The translations under genes and the position numbers were made by a program. Positions 41,479 to 50,142 of a DNA stretch of 64,000 nt are shown one piece after another. The stretch comes from KBS50 sp042434095 (GTDB lineage: Bacteria > Actinomycetota > Actinomycetes > Mycobacteriales > Micromonosporaceae): contig NZ_JBHLUE010000012.1 of the NCBI RefSeq assembly GCF_042434095.1, positions 98,282-162,281 of the forward strand, read 5' to 3'. Under the pieces are notes generated by a model that saw only the letters and a list, made by a program, of their open reading frames with translations, did no database searches and had not been told where the DNA came from. The stretch's first letter is position 1, and every line of letters starts with the position of its first letter.

Positions 41479-42087
41479 TCAGCCGGCTCGGCGCCGGGCC
41501 CGGCGCATCGCCAGCTCGTCGCCCACCGCGGGCACCGCCTCCGGCGCCTCCTCCACCGCCACCTCGGCCGGCGCCGCGCCCACCTGCTCGGCCGGCAGGT
41601 GCGACAGCGAACCCTGGATCTCCTTGAACGCCCCGCCGATCGCGATCCCGAACACCCCCTGGCCGCCCTGCAACAGGTCGACAACCTCCTCCGGCGACCG
41701 GCACTCGTACACCGAGGTGCCGTCCGAGATGAGGGTGATGGTGGCCAGATCCTCCACGCCCCGCGACCGCAACGTGTCGATCGCCCGGCGGATGTTCTGC
41801 AGCGACACACCAGCGTCCAGCAACCGCTTGACGACCTTGAGCACCACCAGATCGCGGAACGAGTACAACCGCTGCGTCCCCGAACCCGAGGCGTCCCGGA
41901 TGCTCGGCACCACCAGCGCCGTCCGCGCCCAGTAGTCCAGCTGCCGGTAGCTGATCCCCACCGCGTGACAGGCCGTCACCCCGCGGTAGCCCACCTGCCC
42001 GCCCGGCTCGACCGACCCGTCGCCCGGACCGTCGCCGCCGGGTTCACGGCCGGCGGCAACCGGATCGGGATCCCCTGGCTCATGCAT
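41479..42087 (-). CDS. MerR-family regulator (Rv1830-like position)
   Basis: 202 residues. After a Gly/Glu-rich start of about 30, the HTH reads GVTACHAVGISYRQLDYWARTALVVPSIRDASGSGTQRLYSFRDLVVLKVVKRLLDAGVSLQNIRRAIDTL. A C-terminal region with DLATITLISDGTSVYECRSPEEVVDLLQGGQGVFGIAIGG follows. This matches the second MerR protein at the end of the garA block as I recall it from mycobacteria. No metal-binding Cys is present. The target is unknown. Confidence 0.88.
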   Translation of the reverse strand: MHEPGDPDPVAAGREPGGDGPGDGSVEPGGQVGYRGVTACHAVGISYRQLDYWARTALVVPSIRDASGSGTQRLYSFRDLVVLKVVKRLLDAGVSLQNIRRAIDTLRSRGVEDLATITLISDGTSVYECRSPEEVVDLLQGGQGVFGIAIGGAFKEIQGSLSHLPAEQVGAAPAEVAVEEAPEAVPAVGDELAMRRARRRAG

Positions 42088-42329
42088 CCGGACAACCTCC
42101 CCGCGTCGCGGTGTCCCATCCCTACGGAACGACACCACCGGTGAACGAGGCAACCCTATAGCGCTCCCAGCCGCACCACCCGCACGATCGACCACGACAC
42201 GCCGTCGACCGTCCCGGTCACCTCGGCGTGCCGCGCCCCGCGGGGCGGCGTCCACGACCCGGGCGGCGACTCCCGCGACGACTCCGGCGACCCGGGCAAC
42301 GCGCCGCGGCCGCCCGGCCGGCGGATCCG

Positions 42330-42794
42330 TCAGCCGGCGAAGTCCTCCGGCTGCACCTGCTCCAGAAACTCCCGGAACTTCTCGACCTCGTCCTCCTGCT
42401 CGTCCGGGATCACGATGCCGGCCTCGCTGAGGACCTCCTCGGCGCACCGGATCGGCGCGCCGACCCGCAGCGCCAGCGCGATCGAGTCGCTCGGCCGCGC
42501 CGACACCCGCAGACCGTCGCCGATCAACAGATCCGCGTAGAAGACGTTCTCCTTCAACTCGGTGATCTCCACCGCCCGCAGCGGCGCCTTCACCGCCGCC
42601 AGGATGTCCCGCAACAGATCGTGGGTCAGCGGCCGCGCCGGCTTGACCCCCTGCTGCTCATAAGCGATCGCGCTCGCTTCCACGGCGCCGATCCAGATCG
42701 GCAGGTAACGGTCACCGTCGACCTCCCTGAGCAGGACGATCGGCTGGTTGCTGGGCAGCTCCACCCGAACCCCGACCACGCTCAGCTCGCGCAC
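42330..42794 (-). CDS. Bifunctional nuclease-family (DUF151) protein
   Basis: 154 residues. VRELSVVGVRVELPSNQPIVLLREVDGDRYLPIWIG at the start, ASAIAYEQQGVKPARPLTHDL, and VSARPSDSIALALRVGAPI are diagnostic of the bifunctional nuclease family with its DNase/RNase activities. An acidic tail DEQEDEVEKFREFLEQVQPEDF follows. The GTG at 42794 has GGAGG six bases upstream. It sits between two MerR-type genes, as in the conserved block. 242 bases of non-coding DNA separate it from the next gene, where only a 21-codon frame ending in a TAG at about 42157 is seen. Confidence 0.9.
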   Translation of the reverse strand: MRELSVVGVRVELPSNQPIVLLREVDGDRYLPIWIGAVEASAIAYEQQGVKPARPLTHDLLRDILAAVKAPLRAVEITELKENVFYADLLIGDGLRVSARPSDSIALALRVGAPIRCAEEVLSEAGIVIPDEQEDEVEKFREFLEQVQPEDFAG

Positions 42795-43003
42795 CGCCGC
42801 CTCCGTGTCGTCGCACTTCCGCCAGCACCGCCACCGGCGGGCTGCTCGCCCACCGACGCGACATGCCCTGTCTCTGAACGGTACACGGGCCACCCGAGCA
42901 CCGCGGTAGGGCCGGACGCCCGCATCCACCCACCGACACAGGCATACCCCAGGAAGCCTACGGCACGCGCAACGCGAAAGATCTTTGGCAGCCCCCGGGC
43001 CCG

Positions 43004-43786
43004 TCAACGCCCCAACGTCTCCCGCAGACCCACCCGCACCAACGCCGCATGCAACTGCTGCGACAACGCCCCCAGCTCCCGCGCCAGCTCCGCCGCCCGC
43101 GCCCGCGCCGCCGGATCACTCTGCCGGGCCAGCGGGGCCACCAACTGGGCGAACAACCCCACCTCGCGGTCCGCCGCCGTGCGGTAGCCGCGCAGATGCC
43201 GCGGCTGGAACCCGTACGCCGCCAACCCCGCCACCGCCCGCGAAATGATCAACGCGTCCGAGTCGTACCAACCCGGCGGCGTCGACACCACGATCCCCAG
43301 CCGCTCCAGCTCGGCCAGCGTCGCCCCATCCAGCCCGCTGCGCAGCACCAGGTCCGCGCGGGTGAGCCGGACCTCGACGCCGTCGAGGTCCGGCTCACCC
43401 GGCGCCGCCGGCGCCTCGTCCGCCGACCCCACCGCCACCAGGGCCGGCCGGGCCCGCCCCGGGACGCCGTCGACGTCCAACTCCGCCAGCTGAGCCCGGA
43501 TCACCCGCAGGGGGAGGTACTGATCCCGCTGCGCCGTCAACACGAACCGCAGCCGTGCCACGTCGTCCCAGCTGTACTTGCGGTATCCCGCCGCCGTGCG
43601 CTGCGGCTCCACCAGGCCCTCGGCCTCCAGGAACCGCAACTTCGAGATCGTCGTGTCCGGGAACTCCGGCCGCAGCTGCGCCAGCACCTCGCCGATGCTC
43701 ATCAGCGGAAGGACCCGGCCGTCCGGCGAGCCCGCGCCGGAGCGCCGCGGCGCACCGGACGCGGCCGCCGCCGCACCGTCGCTCAC
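43004..43786 (-). CDS. ftsR: FtsR, MerR-like regulator of ftsZ
   Basis: 260 residues. The N-terminal HTH reads MSIGEVLAQLRPEFPDTTISKLRFLEAEGL and continues VEPQRTAAGYRKYSWDDVARLRFVL. A helical C-terminal domain with GLAAYGFQPRHLRGYRTAADRE and KDNP-like ends follows. The Corynebacterium glutamicum homologue activates ftsZ. The GTG start overlaps the garA stop (GTGA), so it is coupled to the FHA protein. A Gly/Ala-rich N-terminus precedes the HTH. Confidence 0.9.
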   Translation of the reverse strand: MSDGAAAAASGAPRRSGAGSPDGRVLPLMSIGEVLAQLRPEFPDTTISKLRFLEAEGLVEPQRTAAGYRKYSWDDVARLRFVLTAQRDQYLPLRVIRAQLAELDVDGVPGRARPALVAVGSADEAPAAPGEPDLDGVEVRLTRADLVLRSGLDGATLAELERLGIVVSTPPGWYDSDALIISRAVAGLAAYGFQPRHLRGYRTAADREVGLFAQLVAPLARQSDPAARARAAELARELGALSQQLHAALVRVGLRETLGR

Positions 43787-44235
43787 CCCCGGCCGGCCTC
43801 CTCCTCCGGACGCGGCCCGGCGATGAACACCAGCCGGAACTTGCCGATCTGAACCTCGTCACCGTTGCTCAACGTCGCGGCCTCGACCCGCTCCCGGTTC
43901 ACATAGGTGCCGTTCAGGCTGCCCACATCGCGCACCGTGAAGGTCCCGCCGTCCCGGTGGAACTCGGCGTGCCGCCGTGACACCGTCACGTCGTCCAGGA
44001 AGATGTCACTGTCCGGATGCCGCCCGCTGGTCGTCACATCGTGATCGAGCAGGAACCGGGCACCGGCGTTCGGCCCACGCCGCACCACCAGCAGGGCCAT
44101 GCCCGGAGGCAGGGAACCGGACATCCGGCTCGGCACGACATCGGCGTCGGGCCCCTCCAAAACCTCGTCAAGGGAACCGAGGTTGAGCGTCGACGTGACG
44201 TCGAGCGGGGGGAACTCGTCGTCTGGGCGCGTCAT
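43783..44235 (-). CDS. garA: FHA-domain protein GarA/OdhI
   Basis: 150 residues. The FHA domain (about 48-140) has SGRHPDSDIFLDDVTVSRRHAEFHRDGGTF and GSLNGTYVNRERVE, with the phosphothreonine-binding Arg, Ser, His and Asn residues. The N-terminal VTSTLNLGS holds Thr residues in the place of the PknB/PknG sites in mycobacteria and corynebacteria. Unphosphorylated GarA binds 2-oxoglutarate dehydrogenase and glutamate dehydrogenase and redirects carbon and nitrogen flux. The gene is coupled to ftsR. 213 bases separate it from gcvH upstream, probably with its own promoter. Confidence 0.95.
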   Translation of the reverse strand: MTRPDDEFPPLDVTSTLNLGSLDEVLEGPDADVVPSRMSGSLPPGMALLVVRRGPNAGARFLLDHDVTTSGRHPDSDIFLDDVTVSRRHAEFHRDGGTFTVRDVGSLNGTYVNRERVEAATLSNGDEVQIGKFRLVFIAGPRPEEEAGRG

Positions 44236-44448
44236 TGGACCACCTCACGGATCTGTTTCGGTCGGCGTCAGGGTAATGGCGGGTCTGGCCGCCGGGCGGT
44301 AAGACACCCGGCGGCTGGCTCCCCCGTGCCCGGGAAGGCAATTCCGCAACGCGCAACTATTGGGTCTTCGGTCGACTGGGCGAGCCTAGCCAGCGCCGAA
44401 ATACAGGGCAACCGGACGCGCGGCACAACATCGCAGGCCGGAGCGTGC

Positions 44449-44829
44449 TCAGCTCTCGGTCAGCTCCCGGTAGGCGGCCGCGGTCAACAACCGCTCCACC
44501 GCATCCGGATCGGCCAACTCGATCTCCACCAACCAACCCGCACCGTACGGATCGGTATTGATGATTTCCGGCTGGTCCGCCAACTGCTCGTTTCGCCGCA
44601 CGACCGTGCCGGTCAGCGGCGAATAAATCTCCGAGACGCTCTTGGTGGACTCCACCTCACCGAGGGACTCGCCGGCCTCGACCGCCGTCCCCTCGTCCGG
44701 CAACTGGACAAACACGATGTCACCCAGGGCGTCCTGGGCGAAATGGGTGATCCCCACCCGCACCGTTCCGCCGCCATCGCCGGCAACCCACTCGTGCTCG
44801 GCGGTGTACCGCAGATCCTCAGGAATCAC
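44449..44829 (-). CDS. gcvH: Glycine cleavage H protein
   Basis: 126 residues. The lipoyl-attachment Lys is in GEVESTKSVSEIYSP. LRYTAEHEWVAGDGG is the usual start and NTDPYGAGWLVEIELADP the usual second half. It shuttles the aminomethyl group between GcvP and GcvT through lipoate. gcvP is on the same strand 9 kb away. Confidence 0.96.
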   Translation of the reverse strand: MIPEDLRYTAEHEWVAGDGGGTVRVGITHFAQDALGDIVFVQLPDEGTAVEAGESLGEVESTKSVSEIYSPLTGTVVRRNEQLADQPEIINTDPYGAGWLVEIELADPDAVERLLTAAAYRELTES

Positions 44830-44903
44830 CAGACGCGTCCTTCGTCATCGTCACTGCAGCTGCCAGAACTCCGAAACCCGGACCACCGGCCCGGACGCAT
44901 CCG

Positions 44904-46031
44904 TCAGGAGACCGGATGCGCGTACTTCAGACTGGACGCCGGACTCAACGCCCGGATGTCCACCACGTCGTGCTCGTCGACGATCACGTTACCGCCGTCG
45001 CCCGCCACCGATGCCACCACCCCACCGGCAATGTTCAAGGCCGTACGCATCGTCTCCGGCTCCCCCACAACGGTCAACGTGAACGGCCCGGTCAGCCGGC
45101 GACCCGTCACGGTGATCGCACCGCCATCCGCGTCGAGGAAATACGTCGACGCGATGATCCGCACCGTGGCGCCGTCACCGCCGGAGATCTCCATCGCCTC
45201 CGCGCCGGCGCCCCGCAACTCCTGCACCGCGTCCAGCACCGTGGCCGCGCCGATCGGCTTGCTGCCCGGCGAGAACCGCACCGTCAGGCCCGGACCCCGC
45301 GCCGGCAACGTGCCCGCCAGGATGCCCAGCTCGTCGGCCCGCCGGGTGGCCTCCTCCAGCGCCGCCTGCCGACCCTGCGCGCCCGAGGCCAGCTGCCGCT
45401 GGCTGTCCTCCAACCCGGCGATGTCCAGCCGAAGCCGCTGCTGCTGCGCCTCCAGATCGGACAGGATCCGCACCAGGTCCTCCTGCCGCGCCGAGGCCAG
45501 CGTCTGATCCGACGAGTTCGACCGCAACTGCACCGCCAGCGCGAAGCCCAGCAGCAACAGCAACACCGCGATCATGCCGCCCGCCGTGCTCGGTCGCCCC
45601 GGCCGGCGGAACAGCCGGCCGGCGCCGCCCACCGGACCCGCCACACCCGCCGGGTTCCCGTCCGGGTCGGGCCCACCGGCCCGCCCCGCACCCTCGTCCG
45701 GATCAGGGCCATCATCCGGGTCGACATCCGGGTCGACACCGCCGTCCGGCTCCCGCGCGCCCGCCGCACCGGCCCCGCCGGCGGCCTCGGCGCCGACCCG
45801 CGCACCGGCCCCGGGCCGCTGCTCGCGGCCGCCGGATTCCGGCGCCGCCCCACCGGGGGCGTCGGGATCGGCCACCAGCGGCCCCACCCCGTCCGCCGGC
45901 GGCGCATCCGGGCGCGGATCCGGCTCGCCCACCGGCTGGGCCGGGCCCGGCCCAGCCGGCCAACCCGTCCCGGTGTCGTCCGCCCCCGCGCCGCCCGTCC
46001 CCGGCTCCGGCTCCGGCCGCTGCTCAACCAT
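44904..46031 (-). CDS. DUF881 membrane protein (first copy next to gcvH)
   Basis: 375 residues. A very long Pro/Gly/Asp-rich cytoplasmic N-terminus (about 1-150) precedes a single transmembrane helix (MIAVLLLLLGFALAVQL). An extracytoplasmic coiled coil follows (about 180-230, LSDLEAQQQRLRLDIAGLEDSQRQ), then the DUF881 domain with NALNIAGG-like strands and the end DIRALSPASSLKYA. DUF881 proteins in the block next to the small basic protein are linked to cell division or envelope, but the mechanism is unknown. The N-terminal tail is much longer than in mycobacteria. Confidence 0.88.
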   Translation of the reverse strand: MVEQRPEPEPGTGGAGADDTGTGWPAGPGPAQPVGEPDPRPDAPPADGVGPLVADPDAPGGAAPESGGREQRPGAGARVGAEAAGGAGAAGAREPDGGVDPDVDPDDGPDPDEGAGRAGGPDPDGNPAGVAGPVGGAGRLFRRPGRPSTAGGMIAVLLLLLGFALAVQLRSNSSDQTLASARQEDLVRILSDLEAQQQRLRLDIAGLEDSQRQLASGAQGRQAALEEATRRADELGILAGTLPARGPGLTVRFSPGSKPIGAATVLDAVQELRGAGAEAMEISGGDGATVRIIASTYFLDADGGAITVTGRRLTGPFTLTVVGEPETMRTALNIAGGVVASVAGDGGNVIVDEHDVVDIRALSPASSLKYAHPVS

Positions 46032-46041
46032 CCCCGACCCC

Positions 46042-46374
46042 CTACGCCCGGAACAGGTGCCGGCGGATCGCCGCCACATTGCCGAAGATCCGCACCCCAA
46101 GCACCACCACGACACCCGTGGACAACTGGCCGCCCACGCCCAGCTGGTCACCCAGGTACACGATGACCCCGGCCACCAGCACGTTCGAGATGAACGAGAT
46201 GACGAACTGCTTGTCGTCGAAGATCCGGTCCAGCTTCGCGCGGACGCCACCGAACACGGCGTCCAGCGCCGCGATCACCGCAATCGGCAGGTACGGCTGC
46301 AACGCCGGGGGCACCGTCGGCCCGAACGCGATACCCAGCAACACGCCGGCGATCAACGCCAGAACAGCGATCAT
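46042..46374 (-). CDS. sbp: Small basic protein Sbp (DUF1290)
   Basis: 110 residues and three to four transmembrane helices. GVLLGIAFGPTVPPALQPYLPIAVIAALDAVFGGVRAKLDRIFDDKQFVISFISNVLVAG is the DUF1290 core. It is a membrane protein found between two DUF881 genes across Gram-positives. The ATG overlaps the upstream DUF881 stop (ATGA). Confidence 0.93.
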   Translation of the reverse strand: MIAVLALIAGVLLGIAFGPTVPPALQPYLPIAVIAALDAVFGGVRAKLDRIFDDKQFVISFISNVLVAGVIVYLGDQLGVGGQLSTGVVVVLGVRIFGNVAAIRRHLFRA

Positions 46375-47309
46375 CGGCCGCCTCCAGAAGGGGTGGAAGA
46401 AGGGGAACGGGGGCTGTGTGTCGAGGAACTGCCCACCATCGGGGTCGGGCTCGGCTCCGGCGGGGGCTTCGCGTACCGCAGCTGCGGCTCGTTCGCCGCC
46501 GGCAGGGTCAGATCGTCGGCCTTCTTCACCTCGAAGCCCGTGCCGTACCGGGACGCCAGCGCCCGGAACAGCGTCGCCGCCCCGCTGGCGGAAAAACGGT
46601 CCGCGATCCGCGCGGGACCGATCGCCGACACGTCGTACGGCCCGGACACCGGCCGGAAATCCACCAGGATGTTGCCGCCCGCCGCGCGGATCGTCGACGT
46701 GGCCGTCAACCGTTGGCCGTTGATCGACACCGCCTCGGCGCCCGCCGCCCACAGCGCGTTCGCCACGTCCTGCAGGTCATGGTCCATCACCCGGCCCAGG
46801 CTCGGCGCATGCGCGCCGGTCACCGCGTCCGAGGTCGACGGCGGGTCCGACACCCGCACCACCACGCCGTTGCCGCGCACCCGGCCCAGGCCCGTGGCCG
46901 CCTCCAGATCGCGCAGCCGAGCCGCCTCCCGGCCGCCCACCGCCGCGTCCCGCTGCCGGGCCACCTCCTGGCGCAGGCCGTCGGCCCGGGCGGACAGCCG
47001 GTCGTTCTCGGCCTCCCGCTCCTTGATCTGATCCGCCAACCCGGCCCGCGCCTTCGCCCGACCCGGCTCGTCGGCCAGCGTCTGCCGGTAGGCGACCGCC
47101 AGCAGGAAGCCGACCAGCACCAGCACCACCAGCGTCACCACCCGGGCCGGGCGATCCGTACCCGCGCCCCGGCCCGGCGCGCGGCTCGCCCGCCGGCGCG
47201 CCGCGTCGGCGTACCCGGGATCCAGCGGGTTGCGGAACAGCTCGGTCAGGAAGTCCGGCGCGTAGGTGCGGCCCGGACGGGACACCGTCCGCTCATCCCG
47301 GTCGGTCAT
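46371..47309 (-). CDS. DUF881 membrane protein (second copy)
   Basis: 312 residues. A cytoplasmic start with TYAPDFLTELFRNPLDPGYADAARRR near 15-45 is followed by a transmembrane helix (about 58-75). A coiled coil covers about 80-125 (LADQIKEREAENDRLSARADGLRQEVARQ), then the DUF881 domain with GNGVVVRVSDPP, VANALWAAGAEAVSINGQRL and NILVDFRPVSGPYDVSAIG. A Ser/Pro-rich tail ends the protein. It overlaps the start of sbp and follows pgsA with a four-base overlap, so this is one tightly coupled operon. Confidence 0.9.
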   Translation of the reverse strand: MTDRDERTVSRPGRTYAPDFLTELFRNPLDPGYADAARRRASRAPGRGAGTDRPARVVTLVVLVLVGFLLAVAYRQTLADEPGRAKARAGLADQIKEREAENDRLSARADGLRQEVARQRDAAVGGREAARLRDLEAATGLGRVRGNGVVVRVSDPPSTSDAVTGAHAPSLGRVMDHDLQDVANALWAAGAEAVSINGQRLTATSTIRAAGGNILVDFRPVSGPYDVSAIGPARIADRFSASGAATLFRALASRYGTGFEVKKADDLTLPAANEPQLRYAKPPPEPSPTPMVGSSSTHSPRSPSSTPSGGGR

Positions 47310-47962
47310 GCCCGCAGCTCCCGCCCGGGACGCTGCCGGACCATCCGGATCAGCCGGGCCGCCTCCACCAGGTACAGCACGCCGGAGGCCCAATAGAGCA
47401 CCAGGCCCCACCAGGCCAGCCCCCAGCCGATCGGCCCCGCCACCGCCGCGGCGCCCGGCACCGCGGCCGCCAGCAGCAGCACCGGGAAGGCGGTCAGCAG
47501 CACGAAAGTGGCGGTCTTGCCGAGGTAGTGCACCGGCGGCGGGCCGAACCCGTAGCCGCGCAGCACCAGCAGCCGCACCCCGAGCAGCAGCTCGCGGGCC
47601 AGCAGCGCCACCGTGAACTGCCAGGGCACCACGTCGCGCAGGGTGAAGGCCAGCAGCGTGGCGAGGATGTAGAGCCGGTCGGCGAGCGGGTCGAGCAGCT
47701 CACCGAGCCGGCTGACCTGCCCGAGGCGGCGCGCCACGTACCCGTCGACCCAGTCGGTGCTGCCACCCACGGCCAGCACGGCGACCGCGACGGCATCCGC
47801 CCGGGGGACCAGGAACAGGTAGAGGAACAGCGGCACCCCGATCAGCCGCAGCAGGCTGATCAGGTTGGGCAGCGTGAGGATGGCGCGGGTCCGACCCGCC
47901 GGCCGGACGGCGGTGTGATCGGGTGGCCCGGCGTCCGGCGCCGAAGCCGGGCGACGTGACAC
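47306..47962 (-). CDS. pgsA: CDP-alcohol phosphatidyltransferase (PgsA-like)
   Basis: 218 residues and about five membrane helices. The full motif DWVDGYVARRLGQVSRLGELLDPLAD fits D-x2-DG-x2-AR-x8-G-x3-D-x3-D near residues 78-103. The enzyme transfers a phosphatidyl group from CDP-diacylglycerol, probably to glycerol-3-phosphate or another alcohol. It is the first gene of the pgsA-DUF881-sbp-DUF881 operon. The GTG start at 47962 has GGGAGGG in front. Confidence 0.92.
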   Translation of the reverse strand: MSRRPASAPDAGPPDHTAVRPAGRTRAILTLPNLISLLRLIGVPLFLYLFLVPRADAVAVAVLAVGGSTDWVDGYVARRLGQVSRLGELLDPLADRLYILATLLAFTLRDVVPWQFTVALLARELLLGVRLLVLRGYGFGPPPVHYLGKTATFVLLTAFPVLLLAAAVPGAAAVAGPIGWGLAWWGLVLYWASGVLYLVEAARLIRMVRQRPGRELRA

Positions 47963-48249
47963 CGACCCTCCCCTCCCCTGGCGTACCCCGCAAGCGCGAC
48001 CCGACGACGCCGCGTGCGGCCCCGCCGGCCGGCCGGGGGTTCTCGACTGGCCGGGTCCGTGCAGGTTTCGCAGCGGTACGCCGGCTGGTTGGCGCTGCCA
48101 CTATATCGGGGCCGAAGTCGATCATGGGCGGGCCGGTGCGGGTCGGAGCGTGTCGTTTCAGGTTTTGCGTGCCCGGTACTCCCCCTAAGGCGTCCTAGGA
48201 TGCTAGCTCCGGGGAGTGCGGCGAAGCACACAGCGCGCTACCCGGGCGG

Positions 48250-48720
48250 TCAGGCCGTGCGGGCCTCGACCTCGGACGCCACGGCCTGGGCCAGCGGCGT
48301 GGCCGCCTCGGCGAAGGCGAGCAGCGCCGCCAGCAGGTCGTGCTGGGCCCGGGTCGGCATGGCGTCCAGCACGACCTGCAGCGCCTGACACCGACGCTCG
48401 CGCAGCTCCCCCAGCAGCGTCTGGGCCGCGCCGGTCAGCAGCAGGTGAACCTCCCGGCGATCCCGCTGGTCCGGCACCCGCCGGATCAGGCCGATCGCCT
48501 CCAACCGGTCGCACAGCCGGCTCGCCGACGACGGTACGACCTGCAGCAGCTCGGCCAGCTTGTTGACGTTCGTGTCGGGCCGGCCGTTGATCAACGACAG
48601 CACTCGCAGCTGGGTGGGCGACACCGGTGAGGGATGCTGCGAACGCGCATCGTCCAGCACGCCCACCAGGGCCTCTGCTGCCGCCTCAACCGCCGAGGCG
48701 AGGTTCGGAGGTCGCTCCAT
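48250..48720 (-). CDS. MarR-family regulator
   Basis: 156 residues with a MarR winged helix (VSPTQLRVLSLI, NKLAELLQVVPSSASRLCDRLEAIGLIRRV and the DQRDRREVHLLLTGAAQ wing). The N- and C-terminal helices form the dimer interface. The ligand and targets are unknown. It is 60 bases after the SpoIIE phosphatase gene on the same strand. Confidence 0.9.
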   Translation of the reverse strand: MERPPNLASAVEAAAEALVGVLDDARSQHPSPVSPTQLRVLSLINGRPDTNVNKLAELLQVVPSSASRLCDRLEAIGLIRRVPDQRDRREVHLLLTGAAQTLLGELRERRCQALQVVLDAMPTRAQHDLLAALLAFAEAATPLAQAVASEVEARTA

Positions 48721-48780
48721 CCGGTGTCCTCTAAAGTTGTCCGACGGGCTGGCCGCACCGCTACGTGCGGAGTACCCGCA

Positions 48781-49953
48781 CTACCCCAGCCGCTCCGTTT
48801 TCATGCCATGCCAGTCCAGACAGACGATAACCGCATCGTCGTCCAGTTCGGTGTCGTCGTGATAGTCGCGCAGGTCGCGCATGACCGTACCAACCGCCTC
48901 GGTGGCCGGCTGCAGGCGCGTAGACCGGATCGCCTTGGCCAGCACCCGGTCCCCGTACGGCTCCCGCTCCCCCGGAGCGGCCGCGTAGACCCCGTCGGTC
49001 ACCACGAACAGCCGGTCCCCCGGCTCGATCCAGAACTCCTGGGACGAGTACCGGCCCTCCTCGAACATGCCGAGCGGCAGCTGCTCCTCGAGCGAGATCC
49101 GGTGCACCTCACCGCCGCGCACCCGCATCACCCGCGGCGACCCGGCGTCGACGGCCTGCACCCGTCCGGTGTGGAAGTCCAGCTCCAGCAGCACCGTGGC
49201 CAGGTGCCGTTCGCCCCGGTGGTGCTGGAAGATGGTGTCCGAGGCCAGCTCCGCCTGCTCGGCCAGGCTGCCACCGGAGCGGCGGGCGTTGCGCATCGCG
49301 TTCACCGCCAGGGCCGTGAGCAGCGACGCCGGCAGGCCGGTGCCGTCCCCGTTCACCGCCGTGACCGTGAGGCGGTCGTCGTTGACCGCCCAGTCGAAGT
49401 TGTCGCCACCGACCGTGTACGCCGGCTCCAGCTGGCCCGCCAACAGGTAGCTGTCGTGCCACAGACTGCGCCCCGGGATCAGCTCCCACTGCAGCTCCGC
49501 GGCCATGCTCAGCCGGCCGCGGCGGCGCACCCGCCGGTACCGGTCGGTGTCCCGGTCGGCGGCGCGCAGGGCCAGCGCCAGGTCGCCGGCCAGAACGTTC
49601 AGCCGCCCCGCCAGCACGTCGGACGGCGGCTCGGCCAGCTCCACCACCAGCACACCCACCCGCTCGCCCCAGACGGTGACCGGGACGTACAGCCGCACGC
49701 CCCGCGGGCCGGTGTCCACGAGGGCCTGCTGACTGCTGAAACAGCGGGCCGCGGCGTCCTGGCCGGTCAGCGGGATGCGGCCGGACGTGGTCGAGTCGAG
49801 CACCCCCCACAGCCCGGCGATCCGGTAGTCGGCGAGCAGCACGTCGGCGCCGGACACCCCCAGCCGGGTTCGCAGATAGCCGACCATCGCCTCGACCTGC
49901 CGGTCGGGTGCGGCGGCCCGCAGGTGAGCGGCGAACGACGCGTCCTCGACCAT
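48781..49953 (-). CDS. SpoIIE/PP2C-type phosphatase with GAF-like sensor
   Basis: 390 residues. The N-terminal half (about 20-145) has a GAF-like fold (GVSGADVLLADY, VDTGPRGVRLYVPVTVWGERVGVLVVEL). The C-terminal half is the PPM phosphatase: MAAELQWELIP, YTVGGDNFDW (metal-binding Asp), TAVNGDGTGLPASLLTALAV, and VTDGVYAAAPGEREPYGD. It probably dephosphorylates an anti-sigma antagonist or similar target. The ATG at 49953 is chosen because GGGGAGG lies five bases upstream; an ATG 24 bases earlier is in frame but lacks an SD. Confidence 0.88.
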   Translation of the reverse strand: MVEDASFAAHLRAAAPDRQVEAMVGYLRTRLGVSGADVLLADYRIAGLWGVLDSTTSGRIPLTGQDAAARCFSSQQALVDTGPRGVRLYVPVTVWGERVGVLVVELAEPPSDVLAGRLNVLAGDLALALRAADRDTDRYRRVRRRGRLSMAAELQWELIPGRSLWHDSYLLAGQLEPAYTVGGDNFDWAVNDDRLTVTAVNGDGTGLPASLLTALAVNAMRNARRSGGSLAEQAELASDTIFQHHRGERHLATVLLELDFHTGRVQAVDAGSPRVMRVRGGEVHRISLEEQLPLGMFEEGRYSSQEFWIEPGDRLFVVTDGVYAAAPGEREPYGDRVLAKAIRSTRLQPATEAVGTVMRDLRDYHDDTELDDDAVIVCLDWHGMKTERLG

Positions 49954-50142
49954 GGCCCTCCCCGGAATCATTGCCATCGGGCACGCATCATACGGCCCAG
50001 CCGCACCATCGGCATCTGGCCGGCTCCGGGCCGCGCCCGTACCCCCTCCGCTGCGGCCAGCCGGGCACGATGATCAACACGGCTGCCGCCGCACGGCGTT
50101 CGCGGTATCGCCGCAGCCGGCGGCCCCGATCGGGATAGTGAG

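Noticed and set aside
42088..42329. Extra small gene between the MerR and DUF151 genes
   Set aside because: Only a short minus-strand frame with a GTG and 21 codons ends at a TAG near 42157; it lacks an SD and similarity. The region is recorded as non-coding within the DUF151 entry.
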